From a virus: a stretch of DNA of 33,927 nucleotides. Shown here one piece after another: positions 21,159-27,249 of this stretch. Each line of letters opens with the position of its first letter. The stretch's first letter is position 1. The position numbers and the translations under genes were made by a program. Below the pieces are notes generated by a model, which was not told the origin of the DNA, did not search any database, and saw only the letters and a program-made list of their open reading frames with translations. The stretch lies in IMG/VR virus record IMGVR_UViG_3300017598_000429, positions 1 to 33,927 of that record; one strand, given 5' to 3'.

Positions 21159-22138
21159 CAAGGTATGAGGAGGCACGTCACGCTTTGCAGGCTTGCGCTA
21201 CAGTTGATGAAGCAAAAAATATAATGGACAAAACAGCAGCGTTAAGCGCATACGCCAGACAGGTTAACGACAAAGATATGGAGTGCTGGCTTGCTGAAAT
21301 GAAAATGAGAGCTATGAGAAGGGTTGGAGAGTTAACAAGTGAAATCAAAACCACACAGGGTGCAAGAAATGAACTTAGTACTAGCGGTGGTACTAAGTCA
21401 AAAACAGAGCAACTAAAAGCGGCAGGACTAACAAAGCAAACTGTTGGTAGGTATGAAAAATTAGCCAAAGTGCCAGAAGATGAATTTGAAACTGTTATTA
21501 ACGCGGCTAAAAAGAAAACCGAGTCAGTTACATTCGCTTCGTTTGATCGCCCTGAAAAAGCAAAAGAAAACAAAAAAGCGAGAACTGAAAGTATTAACGA
21601 AATTTCAAAGGGCAACGAACAACTAAATACTTCAAAAAAATACCCTGTTATATATGCAGATCCACCCTGGCAGTACAACCACTCGGAAACAGACTCAAGA
21701 AAAATTGAAAACCATTACCCAACCATGTCGTTGAATGATATTTGTGACATGCCAGTTAATGATCTGGCGGCAAAAGACTCAATACTGTTTTTATGGACAA
21801 CCAGTCCAAAGCTAGAGGACGGGTTGAAGGTATTAAACTCATGGGGTTTCAAGTACACAACTTGTGCGGTATGGGATAAACAGAAAAAAGGCTTAGGTTA
21901 TTACTTTAGACAAAACCACGAATTATTATTAATAGGAAAAAAAGGTAGTATTCCAACGCCAGACCCAGAGAATCGTCCTGACTCAGTGGTGAGTATACCT
22001 AAAAGCAACCATTCGGCAAAACCTACAGAATTTCACAAAATAATCGAGCGCATGTACCCAGAATTTTCGCGGATCGAATTGTTTTGCAGGAAGCCACAAA
22101 AAAAATGGGAAGTATGGGGGAATCAAAAAAATGGGTGA
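21149..22138 (+). CDS. MT-A70-type adenine methyltransferase with N-terminal extension
   Basis: Residues about 163-325 are an MT-A70 (N6-adenine methyltransferase) domain: YPVIYADPPWQYN with the catalytic DPPW at 171-174, IENHYPTMSLNDICDMPV, LFLWTTSPKLEDGL, GYYFRQNHELLLIGKKG, and a final WEVWGNQ. Residues 1-155 are a helical domain (DEAKNIMDKTAALSAYARQV, then RAMRRVGELTSEI and TKQTVGRYEKLAKVPEDEFE) of the type found in phage ParB-like/DNA-associated proteins and likely gives DNA contact. It probably methylates phage DNA against host restriction. It ends 8 bases into the PD-(D/E)XK-like gene. Confidence 0.9.
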   Translation: MELARYEEARHALQACATVDEAKNIMDKTAALSAYARQVNDKDMECWLAEMKMRAMRRVGELTSEIKTTQGARNELSTSGGTKSKTEQLKAAGLTKQTVGRYEKLAKVPEDEFETVINAAKKKTESVTFASFDRPEKAKENKKARTESINEISKGNEQLNTSKKYPVIYADPPWQYNHSETDSRKIENHYPTMSLNDICDMPVNDLAAKDSILFLWTTSPKLEDGLKVLNSWGFKYTTCAVWDKQKKGLGYYFRQNHELLLIGKKGSIPTPDPENRPDSVVSIPKSNHSAKPTEFHKIIERMYPEFSRIELFCRKPQKKWEVWGNQKNG

Positions 22139-22655
22139 AGTACACCAGTTTAATAAAAGTTTAGAAAATGCCAATGAAGATCAAAAGCTACCTATATGGG
22201 AGGCTCTTTATAGCCAATGGTTCCCTGATATGGTTTCTATGATAGCTCACCCAAAAGATGGCTGGCATCAGCGTGGTGGAATTGATCGCAGTATTATTCT
22301 AAGCAACAGCAAAGTTATAACGCTTGATGAGAAGTTAAGGGATGATAATTTTACAGATATTGCTCTGGAATACATTAGCGCCACTAGCAGCAACTCACCA
22401 GGGTGGGTATGTAAAAGCCTAGCTTGTGACTACATAGCTTACGCATTTAAACCTACAAATAAAGGCTACTTATTGCCAGTCATTCAACTCCAAAGCGCAT
22501 GGGAGTTGAAAGGTGAAACGTGGAAAGTGGAGTATGGAGTTAAGGCAGCAAAAAACAAAGGCTACAACACAATGTTTTGCCCTGTGCCAGCGGCAACAGT
22601 TTATAAAGAAATTACCCGTCAATTAGTAGTTAACCCTAATAAGGAAAATAAATGA
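22131..22655 (+). CDS. PD-(D/E)XK nuclease-like protein paired with methyltransferase
   Basis: This 174-residue protein has an arrangement like the PD-(D/E)XK fold: QRGGIDRSIILSNSK with Asp52, then TLDEKLRDDNFTDIALEYIS with Asp66-Glu67-Lys68, followed by PGWVCKSLACDYIAYAF and GYLLPVIQLQSAWELK. Those are the beta strands and helices expected after the active site. The specific family is not recognised; candidates are restriction-like endonuclease, DNA end processing, or an inactive relative. It overlaps the methyltransferase by 8 bases, so both are made together. It may act on unmethylated host DNA, but that is inference. Confidence 0.72.
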   Translation: MGEVHQFNKSLENANEDQKLPIWEALYSQWFPDMVSMIAHPKDGWHQRGGIDRSIILSNSKVITLDEKLRDDNFTDIALEYISATSSNSPGWVCKSLACDYIAYAFKPTNKGYLLPVIQLQSAWELKGETWKVEYGVKAAKNKGYNTMFCPVPAATVYKEITRQLVVNPNKENK

Positions 22656-22699
22656 ATAACGGCTTTATAAAACTACACAGAAAAGGCTGCATGAAATGA
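22652..22699 (+). CDS. 15-codon leader frame, possible initiator remnant
   Basis: A frame of 15 codons (MNNGFIKLHRKGCMK) begins with ATG overlapping the previous stop, has a strong ribosome binding site (AAGGAAA), and ends overlapping the initiator ATG. NNGFIKLHRK is the typical start of other phage replication initiators, so this looks like the fossil N-terminus of a replaced gene that still couples translation. Confidence 0.5.
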   Translation: MNNGFIKLHRKGCMK

Positions 22700-23463
22700 A
22701 ATGGTTTAAACATGACAGCAGCGCCAATTCAGATGCAAAACTAAAGCGTTTACGGATGAAATATGGACTTCAGGGCTATGGTTTGTACTGGTATATTTTA
22801 GAAATGATCACAGGCAATTCATGTACTGAGAAACTTACATTTGAACTGGAACATGATGCTGAGATATTAGCTTTTGACACTGGTATTCATTTCGAATTAG
22901 TGCAGGAAATGATGCAATATATGGTGGATTTAGCGTTGTTTGAAAACAACGGTGGAAAAATAACGTGTTTGAAACTTTTGAAACGCCTTGATCAAAGTAT
23001 GACTTCTAACAAAAACACCAGGGCATTGATTTATAAGGCAAAATTAAAAAACAACCTTTTAGAAAACAACGAAAGTCATGACGGAGTCATGACGATACCT
23101 GACGCAGTCATGCAAGATGTAGATGTAGATGTAGATGTAGATGTAGATATAAATAATAACGTGCAATTTGATACTTTTTGGGATCTCTATGACAAGAAGG
23201 TAAATGTTGCAAAATGCAAAAATAAATTTAACAAGTTAAAAGACTCAGACAAAAAATTAATTTTTTTAAACTTACCAAATTATCTCGCAGTAACACCTGA
23301 TAAACAATTTAGAAAAGATCCACTTACTTACCTCAATAATGAAGGTTGGAATGATGAAATTATTAAACCTGCATTAACTGGAAAACCGTTAAAAGAATTT
23401 AAAACCGAAGAAATTAACTGGAACTCAACAGGATGGAGTAAACCTCATGCAGAATTTAGCTGA
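22696..23463 (+). CDS. Replication initiator, Lin1244/Lin1753-type N-terminal domain
   Basis: This 255-residue protein probably initiates phage replication. The N-terminus (MKWFKHDSSANSDAKLKRLR, then KYGLQGYGLYWYILEMI) is the Lin1244/Lin1753-type winged-helix domain of phage initiators. A linker with DVDVDVDVDVD, encoded by GATGTA repeats at 23116-23145, separates it from a C-terminal domain (FDTFWDLYDKKVNVAKCKNK and DPLTYLNNEGWNDEI) like those that contact helicase loader. The linker DNA may be the origin. The P-like gene overlaps its end by 17 bases. Confidence 0.83.
   Translation: MKWFKHDSSANSDAKLKRLRMKYGLQGYGLYWYILEMITGNSCTEKLTFELEHDAEILAFDTGIHFELVQEMMQYMVDLALFENNGGKITCLKLLKRLDQSMTSNKNTRALIYKAKLKNNLLENNESHDGVMTIPDAVMQDVDVDVDVDVDINNNVQFDTFWDLYDKKVNVAKCKNKFNKLKDSDKKLIFLNLPNYLAVTPDKQFRKDPLTYLNNEGWNDEIIKPALTGKPLKEFKTEEINWNSTGWSKPHAEFS
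23074..23170. other. Candidate replication origin inside the initiator gene
   Basis: Three copies of AGTCATG start at 23074, 23085 and 23106, i.e. 11 and 21 bases apart, close to one and two helical turns; the first two extend to AGTCATGACG and include the palindrome GTCATGAC. Then come five perfect GATGTA repeats (23116-23145), one GATATA, and an AT-rich stretch. This order of iterons followed by AT-rich DNA inside the initiator gene is like lambda ori in O. Confidence 0.55.
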
Positions 23464-23854
23464 ATACAAACAAGTAGAGCAAACTGGTAGTGAATATGTT
23501 TTAAACGTTGTTTTAACCTCTCTAAAGGGCATTTTCCCAGGCTGGCGTGGTGCAATTAAAACGCAGGCTGATCTGGATGGTATCAAAAAAGAATGGTTAA
23601 CGGCATTTGTTGAAAACAACATAAAAACTGACACGCAAATTCAGCGTGGCCTGACGCAGGCCAGGAAAAAAACCTCGGCATTTTTGCCATCGGTGGGGCA
23701 ATTTGTTGAATGGTGTAAATCGCCACATGAGAGTCACCGGCTATTAACTGGCATTGAATACAATGAGGCAAAAGTGTCTGCTGAACGAATTGCTGAATTA
23801 AAAAACATGACGAATGATGAACTGCGTGAGGTTTTGAATGCGAAACTTTACTAA
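23447..23854 (+). CDS. Replication protein P-like helicase loader
   Basis: This 135-residue protein has the pattern of phage replication protein P, which brings the host helicase to the origin. Supporting stretches are LKGIFPGWRGAIKTQADLDG, KKEWLTAFVENNIKT, QIQRGLTQARKKTSAFLPSV and GQFVEWCKSPHE. It is shorter than lambda P and probably corresponds to the conserved part. The start overlaps the initiator end by 17 bases. The pairing with an O-like initiator upstream is diagnostic. Confidence 0.83.
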   Translation: MQNLAEYKQVEQTGSEYVLNVVLTSLKGIFPGWRGAIKTQADLDGIKKEWLTAFVENNIKTDTQIQRGLTQARKKTSAFLPSVGQFVEWCKSPHESHRLLTGIEYNEAKVSAERIAELKNMTNDELREVLNAKLY

Positions 23855-23874
23855 ATACCCGGCCCATAAAACCA

Positions 23875-24078
23875 GTGATTTCAAAGCAGCAGGCAAGGGC
23901 AGCAATCCACAGGGCAACAAAAGGCGCAACGTGTCCGATGTGCAACAGCAACCTGGCGAAAAGTATACAAGTGATTCGCGGTAGATACCGGCCTCTGCCT
24001 GATGGTTATTTGTCATGTACTAACCTGGCTTGCAGGCTAGTGGTAAACACTAAAACGGGTGAATACGGAAAAATATGA
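23875..24078 (+). CDS. Small zinc-ribbon protein
   Basis: A GTG-initiated frame of 67 residues has CPMC (residues 20-23) and a second cysteine pair in YLSCTNLACRL, with a basic IQVIRGRYRPLPDG between, a likely zinc ribbon resembling small phage transcription activators or nucleic-acid binders. Its stop overlaps the next ATG as ATGA, which supports translation. No in-frame ATG exists upstream. A competing 48-codon frame (23838-23984) overlaps the first half and has the better ribosome binding site, so the start is uncertain. Confidence 0.6.
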   Translation: MISKQQARAAIHRATKGATCPMCNSNLAKSIQVIRGRYRPLPDGYLSCTNLACRLVVNTKTGEYGKI

Positions 24079-24383
24079 AACGTACACAGCAACAAAATAA
24101 ATGCCTGCATTCGTATCTAGGACAAATAGCCACTGAATTAAACGAAGCAGGGTACGACTTTAAGCAAGTGGTTAAGCTACCAGTGACATTCACAACTGAC
24201 AACATGAAAGAATATTTATTCAAACCAGTAATGAATTTAATGTTTCCAGACATTGAAAGCACTACCGAATTAACAACTAAACAACTTCAAGAAGTATATG
24301 AAGTATTTAACGCAGCTATTGCCGACAGGTTTTCTGTTTCTGGTGACTGGCCTAATTATGAAAACAAAGGGGAAATACAATGA
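24075..24383 (+). CDS. Phage replication/recombination-region protein, 102 residues
   Basis: It opens MKRTQQQNKCLHSYLGQIAT, a pattern typical of a phage protein of unknown function found near nin-type genes, then YDFKQVVKLPVTFTTDNMKE and TELTTKQLQEVYEVFNAAIA. It is soluble and probably binds nucleic acid or a recombination protein in the manner of NinB, but it is not clearly NinB itself. Overlaps of 4 bases on both sides show tight operon structure. Confidence 0.7.
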   Translation: MKRTQQQNKCLHSYLGQIATELNEAGYDFKQVVKLPVTFTTDNMKEYLFKPVMNLMFPDIESTTELTTKQLQEVYEVFNAAIADRFSVSGDWPNYENKGEIQ

Positions 24384-24466
24384 TTGATCTAATGGCTTCA
24401 GTTGTTTTTGGGGTGGCATTGGCTGTGCTAATTTTCGCTGCGCTAATGACTAAAGACGATGATTGA
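24380..24466 (+). CDS. 28-residue single-pass membrane micro-protein 1
   Basis: ATG overlaps the previous stop and GGGGAAA lies at good spacing. The product is one hydrophobic helix (MASVVFGVALAVLIFAALMT) followed by KDDD, so its acidic end probably lies outside the membrane core. It is the first of three tandem micro-proteins with the same plan. Function unknown. Confidence 0.55.
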   Translation: MIDLMASVVFGVALAVLIFAALMTKDDD

Positions 24467-24554
24467 ATATATTTGCGGCGTATTGACTGGCGTATTGATA
24501 ACCCTGGTTGTCATTTATTTTATGATGGCCCGGCAGGCCGACAACCATGATTAG
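24459..24554 (+). CDS. 31-residue single-pass membrane micro-protein 2
   Basis: It starts ATGATT inside the end of micro-protein 1 (8-base overlap) and encodes MIEYICGVLTGVLITLVVIY followed by FMMARQADNHD. It has one membrane helix with a positively charged residue after it. The shared start ATGATT and overlapping layout suggest a family made as a set. Function unknown. Confidence 0.52.
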   Translation: MIEYICGVLTGVLITLVVIYFMMARQADNHD

Positions 24555-24633
24555 CATTGCCCTGCATTTAATTGCTATAGCAGCAATATTTGTTGCCGGT
24601 GTCATTTATACCATGTTAATGAGGCGCGGTTAA
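24547..24633 (+). CDS. 28-residue single-pass membrane micro-protein 3
   Basis: It starts ATGATT inside the end of micro-protein 2 and encodes MISIALHLIAIAAIFVAGVI followed by YTMLMRRG. The stop overlaps the HNH gene start as TAATG. A single helix with a basic C-terminus predicts the reverse orientation to micro-protein 1. Function unknown. Confidence 0.52.
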   Translation: MISIALHLIAIAAIFVAGVIYTMLMRRG

Positions 24634-24908
24634 TGCAAAAAGAAAAACCGTTTCGCTGCAAAAAATATTTAAAGCGCGTTGCTGAATTGGGTTGTGTTAT
24701 TTGCGGTAATGAGGCAGTAGCACACCACGTTATAGGCAGTAAACAAAGCGGAATGGGTATGAAAGTTTCTGACAAATTAACTTTCCCGTTATGTGTAGCG
24801 CATCACCACGACTTTCACCAGTACGGTTATAAGACGTTTGAGCATAAATTCGGACACCAGGCTGATTTTATACGACAAACACAGGAGGCGCTGAATGAAA
24901 AATTATAA
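24633..24908 (+). CDS. HNH-type nuclease-like protein (Ref/RecA-dependent nuclease-like)
   Basis: This 91-residue protein has CVICG (residues 21-25) followed by AVAHHVIGSKQSGMGMKVSD, FPLCVAHHHDFHQYGYKTFE and FGHQADFIRQT. The CxxC and HH-containing core fit an HNH-like fold and closely follow the Ref (recombination enhancement) pattern known from phage P1. It may cut DNA at RecA-made joints or displacement loops. Its place between replication and Q genes corresponds to the nin region of lambdoid phages, which has recombination functions. Confidence 0.78.
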   Translation: MQKEKPFRCKKYLKRVAELGCVICGNEAVAHHVIGSKQSGMGMKVSDKLTFPLCVAHHHDFHQYGYKTFEHKFGHQADFIRQTQEALNEKL

Positions 24909-25044
24909 AAGCATGAACAAGGCGACTGCTGACAAAATACGCGACTTATATTTTAACCAGGGTATTAAACAAACTTTACTAGCTAAACGTTTTAGTATGT
25001 CACAACCAGCAGTTAGCAGAATAGTTTCGGAGCATGTCTGGTGA
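24895..25044 (+). CDS. Small helix-turn-helix protein, 49 residues
   Basis: ATG at 24895 has a near-perfect AGGAGG. The protein (NKATADKIRDLYFNQGIKQT, then LLAKRFSMSQPAVSRIVSEH) is a compact helix-turn-helix of the resolvase/homeodomain-like type, with AKRFSMSQPAVSRI as the recognition unit. It starts inside the HNH gene and its stop overlaps the nuclease start as GTGA. It probably regulates transcription or DNA binding in this cluster. Confidence 0.75.
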   Translation: MKNYKSMNKATADKIRDLYFNQGIKQTLLAKRFSMSQPAVSRIVSEHVW

Positions 25045-25373
25045 GTATTAACCGCTTTTCTAAACGCAGAGATTTTAATGAGCCGGAAATAATAGCCAGG
25101 TTTAAAGAGCTAGGTTGCACCGTTTACCGCATCGATTTGCCCTGTGATTTATTAGTATTCAAAGACGGCACTGTAAAACTCGCCGAAGTTAAACAACCGA
25201 ACGGCAGTTTAAATGCTAAACAAAAGGCGTTCTGGGGACAGTTTGAGGAATACGGCGAGGTCGTACGCACAATTAAAGAAGTTGACGCGATGGTTGATAA
25301 ACATTTTACAACTGACAATGCAGAAATTATTGCAGCAATGGAGGACACTGTTGATGGACAAAACATACCCTGA
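25041..25373 (+). CDS. VRR-NUC-type nuclease
   Basis: This 110-residue protein has a compact PD-(D/E)XK centre: NEPEIIARFKELG with Glu14, DLPCDLLVF with Asp36, and VKLAEVKQPNG with Glu49 and Lys51, followed by LNAKQKAFWGQF. That is the VRR-NUC pattern, thought to include Holliday-junction resolvases. No RusA-type resolvase is found in the window, so this may take its place. Start is GTG; the first four residues overlap the HTH gene stop. It overlaps the Q gene by 20 bases. Confidence 0.82.
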   Translation: MSINRFSKRRDFNEPEIIARFKELGCTVYRIDLPCDLLVFKDGTVKLAEVKQPNGSLNAKQKAFWGQFEEYGEVVRTIKEVDAMVDKHFTTDNAEIIAAMEDTVDGQNIP

Positions 25374-25710
25374 GGCTCACAGGCGTTTGGAATTGTGGGG
25401 AAATTGGGCGCATGAGGTTACAAATTTAGGCTACCCGAAAATGTCCCTGGAGCAAATGGCGGCAGACGGCAACGGCATTAACACCAGGGGCAGTGGGTTG
25501 AAAGTGATTCCCGAATGTCCTGTCCCGGAGGTTGACGTTATTTTAACGGAATTGAAAAAACAAAAACCCACCATATACACGGCAATTTCAAATTATTACC
25601 AGCTTAAAAACATAACCATTCGCGGCTTAAATAGGCGCACTGGCGTAGGCAGAGCGAGAATAAAAAACATGCTACTGATTGGCTGCGAATTTGTTAATCA
25701 GAGGTTATAA
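25354..25710 (+). CDS. Q-like late antitermination protein
   Basis: This 118-residue protein opens MDKTYPEAHRRLELWGNWAH and continues with LGYPKMSLEQMAADG, as in Phage_antitermQ proteins (LExWGxW, LGYP). The C-terminal half has a helix-turn-helix (SNYYQLKNITIRGLNRRTGV). I chose ATG at 25354 because GGAGG precedes it; a start at 25213 would lie inside the nuclease gene without a clear site. The late promoter and a terminator follow immediately, which is the expected place of Q action: polymerase modified at the promoter passes the terminator. Confidence 0.83.
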   Translation: MDKTYPEAHRRLELWGNWAHEVTNLGYPKMSLEQMAADGNGINTRGSGLKVIPECPVPEVDVILTELKKQKPTIYTAISNYYQLKNITIRGLNRRTGVGRARIKNMLLIGCEFVNQRL

Positions 25711-25733
25711 CTACTTGTACAACTACTACTTGC

Positions 25734-25763
25734 TTGACTAGGGAGCCACTAATAGGGTAAAAT
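25734..25763 (+). promoter_or_regulatory. Late promoter downstream of Q
   Basis: TTGACT (25734-25739), an 18-base spacer and TAAAAT (25758-25763). The start would be about 25770, roughly 20 bases before the terminator hairpin. CATAAT at 25768-25773 is a possible secondary -10 that could cause the promoter-proximal pause needed by Q-type factors. Confidence 0.7.
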
Positions 25764-25789
25764 CAGTCATAATAGAGATTTTTGACTAA

Positions 25790-25816
25790 AGCTGCCGTTG
25801 AGGTGGCTTTTTTTTT
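25790..25816 (+). terminator. Early terminator after the late promoter (tR'-like)
   Basis: A 7-bp stem, AGCTGCC with GGTGGCT (two G-U type pairs), loop GTTGA, followed by nine T residues. Placed between the late promoter and the first lysis gene, it fits a terminator that Q overrides. Confidence 0.72.
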
Positions 25817-25825
25817 GGGTGAAAT

Positions 25826-26206
25826 ATGGCAGATGTAACAAGGAGCGCGCACCAGTGGACGTTAGATCTATTAAAAGAAGTCGGGCTGCCCGGTGCATTG
25901 CTGTTTCTACTGCTGTTCGGTGTTTACAAGTTATTTGAACCGCTAGTCGGTGTCGCCATTCACGGCATAGAGCGACAAACCGAATTAATAAAAGACATTT
26001 CTGACAACATGCAAAAGCAGACGTTAAGTATCCACACCACTGAAAAACTAATACATTACATGGCAGCAGACTCAAAACAAACGCGCCTTGTTGTGGAAAA
26101 AGATGCCAGCGAGGACAAATTGTTGCTTCTGCGTGAGATAAAAAAGGCACTCGAGGAGCATAACAGGCGATATTCTTTATGCCTGAAAAATGAGGGCGCG
26201 AATTGA
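25826..26206 (+). CDS. Membrane-anchored coiled-coil lysis-region protein
   Basis: This 126-residue protein has one hydrophobic segment (PGALLFLLLFGVYKLFEPLV, residues 22-41) and then a long charged coiled coil (KDISDNMQKQTLSIHTTEKL and LLLLREIKKALEEHNRRYSL). The plan resembles BhlA-type holins, an N-terminal helix followed by a charged tail. It is the first gene of the late transcript. The stop overlaps the TTG start of the next gene. A holin role is inferred; other possibilities include a membrane partner of the endolysin. Confidence 0.6.
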   Translation: MADVTRSAHQWTLDLLKEVGLPGALLFLLLFGVYKLFEPLVGVAIHGIERQTELIKDISDNMQKQTLSIHTTEKLIHYMAADSKQTRLVVEKDASEDKLLLLREIKKALEEHNRRYSLCLKNEGAN

Positions 26207-26586
26207 TATTTATTCGTAGATGGTACAGTTTAGATTGCGTCATAGGCCGTCTTTATCTGGGGGGATTTCAATGTTTTACACTCGAATTGCCGCAGTTAGA
26301 CAACAGGAGAATGTTTTCCTGCATTCCCGAGGGGACTTACGAATATTTCCCGAAAATCAGCGCGACCAACGGGAATGTACTGGAGTTGAAAAACGTACCC
26401 GGCAGAACTTTTATACAACTACATGCCGGTAACTACACCAGTAACACCCAGGGCTGCATTTTAGTCGGTGATGGTGTCAAATGGTTGAATAACGACAGAA
26501 TCCCCGACATCACCAATTCAAAAGCAACGTTAAAAAAAATATTAAAATTAACCGAGCATGGGCAAATTAAAATTACTGGTAAATAA
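26203..26586 (+). CDS. DUF5675-type protein, candidate endolysin
   Basis: This 127-residue protein matches the DUF5675 family pattern: LDCVIGRLYLGGFQCFTLEL, SCIPEGTYEYFP and GRTFIQLHAGNYTSNTQGCI with His74 and Cys85. The HxGN-TxGC motif resembles the His/Cys centre of L,D-transpeptidase-type folds. It lies between membrane and spanin genes, and no lysozyme, amidase or transglycosylase is found in the window, so it may be the cell-wall enzyme. It starts with TTG after GAGGG. The activity is inferred from position and motif. Confidence 0.75.
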   Translation: MIFIRRWYSLDCVIGRLYLGGFQCFTLELPQLDNRRMFSCIPEGTYEYFPKISATNGNVLELKNVPGRTFIQLHAGNYTSNTQGCILVGDGVKWLNNDRIPDITNSKATLKKILKLTEHGQIKITGK

Positions 26587-26778
26587 ATGAACGACTGGCT
26601 GAGTAAAATTAATAAATGGCGAAAATCAAAGGGCATGACGCTGGCGTTATTGGTTGTGATACTCGGTATATTTCAGCCATACGTTGAGTCATTAAATAAC
26701 CCGAATTGGACATTAATCATCGGCCTCGCTATTGGCGTTGTGCGTTTTTACACCAATCAGCCGTTAAGTGAAAAATGA
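26587..26778 (+). CDS. Two-helix holin-like membrane protein
   Basis: This 63-residue protein has a positively charged start, a first hydrophobic helix (MTLALLVVILGIFQPYV, residues 17-33) and a second (WTLIIGLAIGVVRFY, 41-55), with a short polar end. Size and plan fit a class II holin. It follows the DUF5675 gene after no gap and overlaps the next ATG (ATGA). Confidence 0.7.
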   Translation: MNDWLSKINKWRKSKGMTLALLVVILGIFQPYVESLNNPNWTLIIGLAIGVVRFYTNQPLSEK

Positions 26779-27044
26779 ATATATTCGGGTTTGATGCATT
26801 AACACTACTGCCCTGGTTAACGACCCTCGCCGGTATTGTTTGGGGTTTTTTTGCACACACTGGAAAACAAAAGGCAAAAGCGGAAGCCGCGCACGAAAAA
26901 TTGAGGGCTGACGGTGAAAAAAGCCGGGCAGAGGTGAGCGAAAAAATAGCCAACACAGTGATTAATTTACAACGCAGCAATGAAAAGGTGGTTAATGATG
27001 CCGTTAAAGAGGCTATGGATGACAGGGGTTATTTTAGCGATTAG
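26775..27044 (+). CDS. Rz-like inner-membrane spanin
   Basis: This 89-residue protein has one N-terminal membrane helix (LTLLPWLTTLAGIVWGFFAH) then a charged coiled coil (KQKAKAEAAHEKLRADGEKS and EVSEKIANTVINLQRS). This is the i-spanin plan, anchored in the inner membrane with a periplasmic coiled coil. The o-spanin-like gene starts within its last 50 bases in another frame, as in Rz/Rz1. Confidence 0.75.
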   Translation: MNIFGFDALTLLPWLTTLAGIVWGFFAHTGKQKAKAEAAHEKLRADGEKSRAEVSEKIANTVINLQRSNEKVVNDAVKEAMDDRGYFSD

Positions 27045-27249
27045 CGCCTGCTGCACAACTGAATACATACCAACGCCCGTTGTAATACCCATTTTGCCAT
27101 TACCAGAATTGCCGCAATTAACACCGGAGCAGGACAAGGCGTTACCGACAGAGGTTTACGAAATTCTCGTCAGGCGTGAGCAAATCTTGTTACAAACCGT
27201 TTTAAACCAGCGAACATTAATTGAAATAAATAACGAGGAAACAAAATAA
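26995..27249 (+). CDS. Rz1-like outer-membrane lipoprotein spanin
   Basis: ATG at 26995 is chosen because AAGGTGG precedes it; a start at 26980 lacks a site. The first 18 residues are a signal sequence (LKRLWMTGVILAISA) with lipobox ISAC and Cys19 as the lipidated residue. A proline-rich segment follows (PTPVVIPILPLPELPQLTPE), typical of o-spanins. It starts inside the Rz-like gene in a different frame. Together the pair would fuse inner and outer membranes at lysis, which fits a Gram-negative host. Confidence 0.8.
   Translation: MMPLKRLWMTGVILAISACCTTEYIPTPVVIPILPLPELPQLTPEQDKALPTEVYEILVRREQILLQTVLNQRTLIEINNEETK

Noticed and set aside
22131-22655. Firm call of a restriction endonuclease
   Set aside because: The motif pattern fits a PD-(D/E)XK fold, but no specific restriction family could be recognised.
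25213-25353. Earlier start for the Q-like protein
   Set aside because: It lies within the nuclease gene; family pattern and GGAGG support 25354.
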